From contig JAXIUW010229952.1 of the NCBI GenBank assembly GCA_035591015.1, positions 1-10,250 on the forward strand: a DNA stretch of 10,250 nucleotides. Direction: 5' to 3'. The notes under the pieces are model-generated. The model was not told the DNA's origin and searched no databases. It worked only from the letters and a program-made list of their open reading frames with translations. The translations under genes were made by a program, and so were the position numbers. How positions within the stretch are numbered: the stretch's first letter is position 1; the number at the start of each line of letters is the position of its first letter. Below are positions 1 to 7,215 of the stretch, one piece after another. The DNA comes from Cephalothrix simula. Lineage: Eukaryota > Nemertea > Palaeonemertea > Archinemertea > Cephalotrichidae.

Positions 1-400
1 ATTTGATTTTATTGATTCTATTATCTTCATACAGCATCTTACACAATAAATAGAAAAACAAAAAATACAAAGAACATACTAATAGACATGCTAAAATCAA
101 AATATATAAATTTGGCCAAACAACAGGTCGCGACGAATAGAAGGAAAATATTATTAATGTAAGAGGGTGGATGAAGATAAAAGGGAATGAAGAATTGAAA
201 AACCAAGCTGTATTATACTAACGAGAATAATGGCGAAATGTGGTAGCACCTCCTTGCTGTGTGATATACATGGCTTTTTTATTGATAGTCACTCAAGTTC
301 AAGGTGATAAATGTAGCGCTTCATGGGGAAATTCGTGTTTTTTTACGATTTACGCGACAGAAATTATTCATTACCACGCATGATCTCCTGTAATCGATAT
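1..400. other. AT-rich gene-free stretch
   Basis: No reading frame of useful length, no splice-bounded exon and no clear repeat could be seen on either strand. The base composition is the strongly AT-rich background of the window. Confidence 0.5.
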
Positions 401-483
401 GTCGAAGTAGCTCAGTTGGTAAACGATTGGGCTGTAATCCGAAGCGTTTTATTGGGCGTGGATTCGAGTTGAGCAAGGGACCA
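401..483 (+). pseudogene. Degenerate tRNA-Tyr-like sequence or head of a tRNA-derived SINE
   Basis: An internal promoter A box, TAGCTCAGTTGG (408-419), fits the pol III consensus exactly. A B-box-like GGATTCGAGTT (460-470) fits with one extra A. Between them the anticodon arm has four of five pairs around the loop CTGTAAT, giving a GTA anticodon (434-436), which would read tyrosine. The acceptor arm does not pair, the D stem is broken and the T stem is weak, so it should not fold as a working tRNA. It ends in ACCA (480-483), followed closely by a T run that could serve as a pol III terminator. A CCA end in the DNA would fit a copy made from a mature tRNA or a tRNA-derived SINE, although it could be chance. 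No SINE body was identified downstream. Confidence 0.5.
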
Positions 484-911
484 ATTTTTTAAAAATAATT
501 CATTTATTTTTGTCAGTCACACTTTTAGTGACTATTGCAAGAGCCTATTCATAAAAAAGCAATACTATTCAGAGAATGCACGGAATTGGTATAACATGCA
601 CGACTAAATTCCATCATTTAGGCTGTCCCTGAACGTGGCCTTATATGTATAACATTTATAAATTTATAATGTCACATGTCGTTGGCTACATTAGGGGTAT
701 GTAGATTCAAAATTAAGCAAATCTAGAGCCGTGAAGTAAAATGCCATGGAGTAATACTCAAAAAACTTGCCTAAATTTCGTTGTGCTGACATATTAAAAG
801 TAAATTTATTATAAGCAAAAAATTTACCCAAAGCTGGTCTTCTAAAAAGTCAATTTAAGGTTTTATACTAAAAAAAGGTGCCCAAGGCCAAATTTTGTCT
901 TGCTGTTTGAT
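484..911. other. AT-rich gene-free stretch after the tRNA-like sequence
   Basis: No coding frame is supported. It holds a 6-bp stem (AGTCAC at 515-520 with GTGACT at 528-533) and a near-palindromic AT run around 652-672. Neither is distinctive in DNA this AT-rich. Confidence 0.4.
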
Positions 912-1389
912 GATTTTTAAGCGTATTTTTTGCTCAAGTCGAGATGTTTTCCCTTTTCCTTTCCAGAATCTATGGTGATTCTCTTATGGCCCAGATCTCT
1001 AGCTCTCAGTAGCACCAGGAATGTCAATATCTCCAGAGCTGGACCGGACAAAGCAGACCCTTATTTTCATACTGTGCATGCTTCAAAAGATAAACATCGG
1101 CCTCCTCATGGTCAGATTCTTAGCTCAGAAGTTATCTCAGCTTTTCCGTAGTGTATTGTTCATACGGGCTACGGAAATTTCATGATTTGATTTCAGTGAA
1201 CACTACACTTCTTGAAAGATTTCAAGCATCCACTCTTTCTTGACACCATTCGATAGGAATTCAAAAAAATTCAGGAGGAATCCTTATGTTAGGATTACTA
1301 ATTTTCAGCTGTGCCTCTTAAAACACATTCACTATTCTTCAATAATGTCTTTAAATATGAATCACATGAACGAAGTGGGAATGCCCTTC
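912..1389 (-). pseudogene. Broken N-terminal and middle part of an invertebrate FEN/PIN-like protein gene, inverted copy
   Basis: Read on the minus strand, this is a diverged copy of the right-hand gene at 1401-2528. It shares the stretch matching the LRGTS...IEWCQ block, then a block reading SDHEEADVYLLKHAQYENK (near 1060-1120) that the right copy lacks, then LLRARDLGHKRITIDSG. Similarity stops near 912, so everything after the LDL-KKYA region (the GND motif and acidic tail) is absent. Relative to the right copy it has about 20 bases missing near the TCDSY motif. Several stops and frame changes mean it cannot make protein. The order EEAD followed by a D-I-D type motif recalls FEN/XPG nucleases, but this is inference from motif spacing. 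The plus-strand frame at 930-1151 is only the antisense of this copy. Confidence 0.6.
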
Positions 1390-1400
1390 AGGATCTTTAG

Positions 1401-2528
1401 AGCGAGCTCTTTGAGAGTTTTAATATAAACCTTTACAGTTGCGATTACGTCAAGAAAGTTGATGTCATTGTCCTCGGCACGGGTTTAGGCACTTCCAACG
1501 ACTTCAGTGCAGCTGCATGCAAATCTGTTTTATTAGTTTTTCGCCTCATTTCAGCCAAGGACATTCCAACTTCGTTCAAAAAGATTTACGTAACATGTGA
1601 TTCATATTTAAGGACATTATTGAAGAATAGTGAACGTATTCTCTAAGAGGCACAAGTGACAAAACGATCGTTATTAATCCTAGCATAAAGATTCTGAATT
1701 CTATTGAATGGTGTCAACAGAAAGCAGATGCTTGAAGAAGAATGGTGTTCAATGAAATCAAATCGTGAAATTTACGTAGCCAGTATGAACTGGAGATATT
1801 GACATTCCTGTGGTTTTACTGAGAGCTAGAGATCTGGACCCTAAGATAATCATCATAGATTCTGGAAAAGGAAAAGATAGAAAATATAAGGAAAAGATAG
1901 AAAATATCTCGACTTGAGGAAAAATACGCTTAAAAATATCCAAACCAAAGCTAGGCGTGAATGCCTTCGCGGGGAACGATTATGTATCCTGCTTTTTTCC
2001 GAAGAGGTAAAAAGAGGTGTTGGGCTCTTGTAAAGGACTTGGAAGGATTCCTTAAACTATTTAGTTCACTCGGTAAAACCAGCAAATTAACTGACGAGCA
2101 GTCAATGCTCTTAGAAAACCTTTTTTGTTTTCTTTATGGCTATAAAAGTTCACTCCGTCGATGATGTAAGGGGGGTGGTTTTCTAGAAGTTTAACAAAGA
2201 CAAGAAATTTGTTGATCTTTCCTTATATCCCCCTAAGTCTACAAAAACACGTTCAAATTACGTAGCACCGATGTGGAGAGGCGATTAAGCCGAAAATGAA
2301 CTTGGAGAATCCTTCACTGCATGGCTGGAACGATGACTATTGCGAAGATTGAATACGTGGACAATATCCAGATGATGTAATATAACTTTTGTTCCAAAAT
2401 GACGTCGATGACAACAACATGAGCGATGATATAAAGAATGTGTTGAAGATGAACTCGACCTTCATGACAACGATGATGAAAATCTGGAAGTGGATGATGA
2501 TAATGATGATGAGTCCGACTTAGAATAA
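1401..2528 (+). pseudogene. Decayed FEN/PIN-like protein gene with acidic C-terminus (transposon-associated family)
   Basis: Consecutive plus-strand pieces in changing frames read as one protein. 1401-1646 includes VDVIVLGTGLGTSNDF and YVTCDSYLRTLLKNSER. 1643-1735 reads LRGTSDKTIVINPSIKI and IEWCQ. 1789-1917 reads DIDIPVVLLRARDLDPK and IIIIDSGKGKDRK. About 1918-2010 carries LGVNAFAGNDYVS. 1961-2164 carries FFRRGKKRCWALVKD and LTDEQSMLLENLFCFLYG. 2157-2288 carries SVDDVRGVVF, a stop, then VDLSLYPP and SNYVAPMW. The tail to the TAA at 2526-2528 is Asp/Glu-rich (DENLEVDDDNDDESDLE). From memory of invertebrate genomes, the HAFTGND..S-FFRKGK block followed by DLSLLPP...ANYVA-W marks a family common in multicopy, often transposon-linked genes. 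The acidic motifs suggest a FEN/XPG-like fold by inference. The EEAD block is deleted here. At least four indels and several stops rule out function. Confidence 0.65.
1868..1907 (+). repeat. Perfect 20-bp tandem duplication
   Basis: AAGGAAAAGATAGAAAATAT occurs twice without a gap (1868-1887 and 1888-1907). The inverted left copy has no such doubling. Twenty bases is not a multiple of three, so the duplication shifts the frame of the gene just after the DSGKGKDRK motif. The two units are identical, which suggests a recent event compared with the diverged arms around it. Confidence 0.9.
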
Positions 2529-2533
2529 ATAAA
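2524..2533 (+). terminator. Overlapping polyadenylation signals at the end of the acidic tail
   Basis: AATAAATAAA contains two overlapping AATAAA hexamers and overlaps the TAA stop of the acidic tail. Its place directly at the end of the decayed gene fits a compact 3' end. AATAAA is frequent by chance in AT-rich DNA. Confidence 0.35.
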
Positions 2534-2544
2534 GAGCTAGTAGG

Positions 2545-3024
2545 CCTATAGTTTTCTTAATTCCCAACTAACCTTAATATATTTATGTTCTTGCGCTGAA
2601 CATTTTTTGCATCAAAATACAAAATAAAACTGAAAACTTGAAATTAATTATACACGAGTGAACTTTTTAAAAAATCCCTCTGCAATAAAAACGCCTATAT
2701 CATCATGATTCCTTTCAATTCTTATCTTGTAAATACAGAGTGGATACATATCAGCCAATACGGTTGACCAATAGACTATAAATTGAGTTATTTGCGAAAA
2801 AACTCTAAAAATGAAATAAAAGACTCCTGTGACGTCACATCTTTCCAGCTTTTTGTCAATCGATTGTCCTTGTACATGTTTATATGAGTGTATAATACAA
2901 ACAGGTACTATAACTGAGCCCAAAATCGAGGAAATAACGTTTTTTGTTAGTATGGGAAACCGTATGCTTTTACGACTATCTTTAAAAATTCATAACTCGG
3001 CAATAAAAGTGGTTAGAGCATTAA
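2545..3024. other. Gene-free stretch between the two decayed gene clusters
   Basis: Short frames on both strands overlap here but show no protein-like character. The one distinctive site is the palindrome listed at 2828-2839. Confidence 0.4.
2828..2839. promoter_or_regulatory. CRE-like palindrome TGTGACGTCACA
   Basis: A perfect 12-bp palindrome contains TGACGTCA, the consensus for CREB/ATF bZIP factors. It lies about 200 bases upstream of the decayed frames that begin near 3025. A second TGACGTCA lies at 6851-6858 inside an exon-like frame. There is no evidence that either is used. Confidence 0.25.
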
Positions 3025-4111
3025 CCTTACATTAAAATTTCAGCCCATTCTCTTCTGGACCGTCAACTAGACCGTCAACTAGAGCAGTTGGTGCGTGGAA
3101 ATTTGAGTAGAGGAATTAATGTGTTACAAAAGGCTGGCGATGCTCTTTTGGTAGAGATTATTCACAAAATTAGTACAGTGACAGAAGACATGTTTATCAT
3201 AGACGAGCGTTATGAACTTAATACTCTAAACTTCGCTTACAACAATGCAATTAAAAATTAAAGAGTAATAAAACACCATTTGCACTAAAAATTATAAGGC
3301 CAAAAGGGACCATTGGTTTTACATAAACTTCTTAAATTAAAAAGGTACACAAAAGATGAAGAAAAGATTGCCCGTACCCAGGATGCTATAAATTTGGATT
3401 ATTACAACTGCACAACCACCTCCGCCAAGTATACAGATTAGAAAATAAAAAGAGCACCAACATTGGTTAGATGTGGCAAGATGTGGTTATAACAGTATAA
3501 CAGAGGCTGACAGTTGTTATAAAGAGCAAGATAACCTACCCGTCATTTATACGCTAGACACCAAGGTGATAACATCGTCCAAGTTAATGATGGATCGTCT
3601 TGAAGATATTTTTGCTAATGAAGATGATAGTGATGATGTTTATGATGATGAGTCTGAAAACGAATATGATGACTATGATTAAAGTGATGGTGAGGAGGGG
3701 ATGATTATGAACTTAGAAAGCAAGAGCATTACTGTTACTGTATATTTAATGAAGCAGTGACAGAAGAAATGTTTCAAAAGGCATGTAATAAATTAAAAAC
3801 TGGTGGAATTAATGTAGATACAGAGTTTAGCAAAGAAGTAAATGAGAAAGTTAATTATTTTATATCCCACATGCTTATCTACAATGAAAAGTTAGAGACA
3901 CATCTACCAGAATTATATAGACAATTAAAGAACACGCATGAGCATATGTGCATATGCAAGAAGAGGATGATAGCAGTATCGTAGAGACGTACTATGTCCA
4001 CAAAAGAAAGTTGCACAAGATGTTAGAGCCATATATGAGAAGATAACTCCATCTTTGCAAAGAACATGCAGAGTAGTAAAGTGTGTAGTGTATATAGTGT
4101 ATTGTAAATAA
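3025..4111 (+). pseudogene. Fragmented protein gene with acidic central block, product unknown
   Basis: Plus-strand frames follow one another with only small gaps and frame changes, each protein-like in composition. 3025-3261 reads LSRGINVLQKAGDALLVEII and VTEDMFIIDERYELN. 3298-3441 reads GPLVLHKLLKLKRYTKDEEK and INLDYYNCTT. 3449-3682 reads WLDVARCGYNSITEADSCYK, then an Asp/Glu-rich run ending DYD. 3694-3984 reads HYCYCIFNEAVTEEMFQKAC, then VNEKVNYFISHMLIYNEKLE. 3954-4046 and about 4010-4111 read KLHKMLEP and VRAIYEKITPSLQRTC. No family is recognised. The acidic run is followed by more coding, so here it is an internal linker rather than a tail. Clustered Cys residues (C-Y-C) hint at metal binding, which is a guess. 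Alternatives are a decayed transposon gene, a decayed host gene or an old viral insertion. Confidence 0.5.
3031..3042 (+). promoter_or_regulatory. Possible 3' splice acceptor
   Basis: ATTAAAATTTCAG-type sequence ends in CAG at 3040-3042, just before the first protein-like frame. A branch-point-like ATTAAC lies about 20 bases upstream. The pyrimidine tract is weak, so this may be chance. Confidence 0.2.
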
Positions 4112-4112
4112 A
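4107..4112 (+). terminator. Polyadenylation signal overlapping the last stop of the unknown gene
   Basis: AATAAA overlaps the TAA (4109-4111) that ends the last protein-like frame. This is the same stop/signal overlap as at 2524-2533, which supports both being real 3' ends, though the motif is common in AT-rich DNA. Confidence 0.35.
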
Positions 4113-4254
4113 TGTATATAGCATAATTATGTCTTAGTTTATTTGTTATAGTGTAAAATGAGAAATAGATAACTTTGACCCATGGCAAATCAAACATACC
4201 ACCCCATATATAAGCAGGATTAGTACTGAAAAACACCACTAAGGGTGCCATTAT

Positions 4255-4318
4255 GTTAACACAATTGTCTGCTTATGAAACACAATAATCCGTTTAAGAA
4301 ACAAAATTATCCGTATCT
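4255..4318 (+). repeat. Short tandem repeat, three units of about 21-22 bp
   Basis: GAAACACAATAATCCGT (4277-4293) recurs as GAAACAAAATTATCCGT (4298-4314), with 15 of 17 bases equal at a 21-base period. A more diverged first unit (GTTAACACAATTGTCTG) lies at 4255-4271. Confidence 0.5.
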
Positions 4319-4689
4319 GGTATAATATTGATATCTACTTACAGAAGTTTTTTCTTTTCGAGAGTACCACTTCGCGAAAATACTAATCTAATTACATTAA
4401 GTCTAAGGTGCCACTAAGGACACACAAAAATGTTCAGCATTTCCAGAGGATGCTGTATTTTTTGCCTTCTTATGCAAAGAGCTATCAAACGATACCAAAC
4501 CCGAAGTTGGTTGGTTGACAATGGGGATTTAATTGAAATGCATTTGAAATGCTCAACACAATACTATTTATGACAATGATAATACAAAGAAATAATAATA
4601 CAAAGGGTATAAAAAATAGAGGATGATTAAAATAAAAGCCTCATGAAATGCACTAACCTTTGAAAGTGCAAGATGAACCATTTAAAGGA

Positions 4690-5013
4690 CATTGCGATAT
4701 GCCGTTACAAGTTGGAAGTTATTTTATACATTTTTTCAAATAAAGTTCATATATAAGAAACAAACCAAGTTAGATGCATTGATTCAATATATTCTTAACA
4801 CTGATAACAAGAGCCTTTGAATGATATGTTACACGACTTACTTTATAAAAAAATGTAACCAATCAGAGAGCAATATTACATTATGACATAATTTAACCCG
4901 TTATATTACTTATTTTACAAAACTATCCCTGTATTCTTCATCCTGACACTAAGAGTTTTCAAATGATATGTTACATGACCATCATTTCTTTTAAAAACTT
5001 TTCAACCTATCGG
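4690..5013 (+). repeat. Degenerate tandem repeat, two clear units and a possible third
   Basis: A block of about 70 bases containing AATGATATGTTACA occurs near 4801-4868 and again near 4944-5013, both followed by a T/A-rich part and a CAATCAGAG or CTATCGGAG end. A weaker relative, GATATGCCGTTACA, starts near 4695. The anchor GATATG falls at 4695, 4823 and 4965, so spacing is about 130-140 bases, as in a short eroded array. Confidence 0.4.
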
Positions 5014-5957
5014 AGCCTTTCTTGCCTTTTATCTTAGTACCAATGAATCCCTATAGATGGCACTTATTGTAACCTAATATAGTTTAACAACCCTCCGCTA
5101 GCGTTTAAAACCACCAAATTAAAATGTGCCCGCTGTACCCTACGGTGCTCGAAAAATGTAATACTATACTACTTTTTTATTGCTTTTATAACAGTATCCA
5201 CCCCGGACAAACAAACCACAGGCAATGCATTTTTTTAAAAGGACGTATATATCCCTTAAATTTTAAATAGTATCTCACAACCTTCACGATTTGATAATAT
5301 TTGATATCATGTTTTGAACATTATTGCCTGCCGATGATTTACTGGGCAGAGTTTTGACATTCTCACATGTAAATATGGTCAAATATCTGCACCATGCACT
5401 TATAACAGACCACAAGGTCATTAAACAATAAATTATTGATTCTAATGATTGATTGAGATTTGTCGTGCGAGTCTGCATACAATTTCCTAATTGGGCGGAC
5501 GGGCGACTTCCGGTTTTTAAAAAAGTTAAAAAATAATTTTTTATTGTCATATTTCAAGAGACCTAAATCATTAAATTGAAAATAAATTAGTCAGTGTCGT
5601 AGGAAATATACCATTCTTGCTGTTTATTAATGAAATTTATGGTCGATAACTTATTTAGATGTGTTCTAGATGATGGAGAAAATCAAACGAAGAAAATCAC
5701 GAAATGGCTGATATGTTTTTCATTCCTAGGAAATAGGTTTGTTAATAGTATTAAATATGCAGTTTAATAACAGTTAAAAACTATTATAATTTATTTCTTA
5801 ATTCGTTTAAAAATTACTTAAATTCTATTAGCTCAAGCAATTGGATGTTGAAGTGAGATAAGCTGAATGGGTTAGTCCTTTCGTTAATATATGGTAATAT
5901 CCAATACTCCACAGTTAGTTTGACAATTTCCTCAACCGGTTTCATGATTATGATTGT

Positions 5958-6007
5958 ATGATTTAATACGGATGAGACTGTTGCAGTCTTATCCGGCATG
6001 ATTTAAT
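5958..6007. repeat. Hairpin flanked by 10-bp direct repeats
   Basis: ATGATTTAAT occurs at 5958-5967 and 5998-6007. Between the copies are 30 bases, most of which form a hairpin: CGGATGAGACTG (5969-5980), loop TTG, CAGTCTTATCCG (5984-5995), with one G-T mismatch. The right arm of the fold-back has one related site (GGCATTATTTAATG) and no hairpin. This looks like a tiny insertion with a target duplication, or a slippage product. Confidence 0.6.
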
Positions 6008-6130
6008 GTTAACAATTATGATTGCTTAGGCATTCGAAAAATTGTTTTCAATACCGTTCTTAACCGGCGTTTCGTTGATAACCATTGTAAATTTTTATAT
6101 GTCATAACATTCTTTCCTGATTCCTATCAC

Positions 6131-6450
6131 CAGGGTGGTCACTCACCTTGAATTCCTGGAAATCAGGGAAAACTCAAGGCATTTAGATTCGGACCTTCAA
6201 AATGGAATTTCATATAAAGTGACAAAGTCAGGGAATTTTTTATTCTTTCAGGGTTTCCGCAATATAAATTTATCGCTTTATGCATGGAAATCTATGATGT
6301 TAATTACGCATAAAAATATTTGCGGTTATCGTAGATTCATATCGCTTATATATATTTTTAAATCTTTGCTAATGAAAACGGTCAGGGAATTTTTTGCGAA
6401 GCTTCCTGGATATCAGGGATAATGAAAATCTTGGAACCGTGGCCACCCTG
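6131..6450. mobile_element. Non-autonomous DNA transposon (MITE-like), 320 bp
   Basis: The ends are inverted: CAGGGTGGTCAC at the left and the complement of CAGGGTGGCCAC at the right, 11 of 12 bases equal. Inside, two motifs occur near both ends in the same orientation: TTCCTGG-A-ATCAGGGA (6153-6169 and 6403-6419) and GTCAGGGAATTTTTT (6227-6241 and 6381-6395). The flanks read ATCAC before and ATGAC after, a possible 5-bp target duplication with one change. The right fold-back arm gives the unoccupied site (CTGATTCCTTCGACTCTTTG, complement strand near 7231-7250). CAGGG ends recall hAT-type elements, but those make 8-bp duplications, so the superfamily is left open. There is no transposase; the 95-codon frame across it is not protein-like. 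Confidence 0.75.
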
Positions 6451-6552
6451 ATGACTCTTTAAAAAAATTTCCAGACCCTTCTTGCCTTTGAATAAGCTTC
6501 AGGCAGATTTTAATGCACCGAAGAAGACTAATATTCTCTCTACAGTGCCCTA

Positions 6553-6564
6553 CCCCCCCCCCCC
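6553..6564 (+). repeat. C12 homopolymer
   Basis: A run of twelve C bases in an otherwise AT-rich region, followed by GTCGATCGAAC. A C9 run lies at 9004-9012. Such runs are mutation- and assembly-prone. Confidence 0.9.
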
Positions 6565-6806
6565 GTCGATCGAACAAAAGTAGAAACCTGTTAGTACGGT
6601 AGGTAGGCACGTTCAGGTTCACTAACGTCAGAAATTTATCAACATTTTTAACCCTTAGCAATGTGAACCATGAAGAAAAACAAAAAATTAATTAAGTTTT
6701 TCAAATGCTTTTACATTTTACAATGATCATTATAAGATAGTTACCTCTGATTTTTTGTTTAAACTTTGTTGATATTACCATTAACACTGTGTTTACGTGA
6801 AGTCTT

Positions 6807-7022
6807 CTAGTTTACTTCTAGACTTTGACAGCATGTTATGGTTTCCCCCATGACGTCATTCTCAGGGATGCTTTGCGATTTATACTGGTTACTTTCCCGG
6901 CTTCCGCGAAAAACTAATACATGACCATCGCGTTTTGAGATATATATTTGGGGGTCAGACAAGTAGTCTATATCGGGCTGTAGCTCAGGCTGTGGTTCGC
7001 GGATTTGGATGGGGTCATTTTT
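6807..7022 (-). CDS. Exon-like frame, possible terminal exon of an unknown protein
   Basis: The minus strand carries a good 3' splice acceptor, TTTTGCTCTTTTGTTTCACAG, ending at 7023. It is followed by 71 codons in one frame to a TAG at 6807-6809. The peptide is soluble and protein-like, with a Pro/Glu/Gln-rich start (REPQPELQPDIDYLSDPQ) then IYISKRDGHVLVFRGSRES and SIPENDVMGE. It has no membrane segment and no motif I recognise. The stretch is less AT-rich than its surroundings. The open frame extends back to an ATG at 7068-7070, but the acceptor makes 7022 the more likely start of coding. No AATAAA was seen soon after the stop. It lies in the loop of the fold-back, so it may be a host exon or part of the element itself. 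Confidence 0.35.
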   Translation of the reverse strand, partial: KNDPIQIREPQPELQPDIDYLSDPQIYISKRDGHVLVFRGSRESNQYKSQSIPENDVMGETITCCQSLEVN

Positions 7023-7215
7023 CTGTGAAACAAAAGAGCAAAAGGCGGCCATAGAAGGTATGATGATCAAAATTGGTGAAGGTTAAGTTGGTAAAATTTA
7101 TTTTTTAATGTCGCAATTTTGTCATTTTTGGACAAGCTTTCGTTTCATATCTCCCATGAATTTCTGTTATCATGCAACCATATGCCGCTTGGGATCATCA
7201 ACGGTTTACAAGAAA

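Larger units (their letters stand above)
912..1945. repeat. Imperfect long inverted repeat formed by two head-to-head gene copies
   Basis: The left arm (about 912-1389) is the reverse complement of the right arm (about 1560-1945). Shared landmarks include GAGCTAGAGATCTGG on the right, with its complement on the left, and the ATTGAAGAATAGTGAA stretch. The centre, about 170 bases, is the upstream coding part of the right copy. The arms differ by about 120 bases present only on the left (about 1036-1157), about 20 bases present only on the right and a 20-base tandem duplication on the right. Transcription through it could give a hairpin RNA. Confidence 0.75.
4113..5460. other. Long gene-free stretch with degenerate tandem repeats
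   Basis: About 1.3 kb without a supportable coding frame. The minus-strand frame at 3925-4251 is antisense to the decayed gene plus flanking DNA and has no protein-like features. The only structure seen is the two tandem arrays annotated separately at 4255-4318 and 4690-5013. Confidence 0.45.
5465..6482 (+). repeat. Left arm of large fold-back structure
   Basis: Reverse-complement similarity to the right arm runs in blocks: 5465-5858 with 7329-7740, about 5994-6030 with 7261-7294, and 6114-6130 plus 6451-6482 with about 7216-7250. Landmarks include CAGTGTCGTAGGAAATATA, CTTATTTAGATGTGTTCT and CCTAGGAAATAGGTTTGTTA. Extra DNA on the left includes about 130 bases (5860-5993), about 70 bases before 6114 and the 320-bp transposon. 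No coding content is supported; the minus-strand frames at 5284-5557 and 5814-5999 are not conserved in the other arm. Confidence 0.8.

Noticed and set aside
930-1428. Plus-strand frames 930-1151 and 1240-1428
   Set aside because: They are antisense to the minus-strand decayed gene copy, whose motifs explain the sequence.
1441-1480. VDVIVLGTG read as a Rab GDI / FAD-binding start
   Set aside because: The residues after it do not follow the GDI pattern, and the surrounding pieces belong to the FEN/PIN-like gene copy.
1758-1943. Minus-strand 61-codon frame
   Set aside because: It is antisense to the right gene copy, which reads on the plus strand.
2648-3035. Overlapping frames on both strands (2648-2923 minus, 2829-3035 plus)
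   Set aside because: No motif, no splice context and mutual overlap; the length is unremarkable for this region.
5284-5557. Two overlapping minus-strand frames
   Set aside because: The part inside the inverted arm is not kept open in the other arm, and the two frames overlap each other.
5814-5999. Minus-strand 61-codon frame starting MPDKTATVSS
   Set aside because: Its start lies in the 30-base hairpin and it runs through left-only DNA into the arm. The right arm does not preserve it.
6135-6661. Frames across and beside the 320-bp transposon
   Set aside because: Their sequence is explained by the non-autonomous element and the C12 run; no transposase motif is present.
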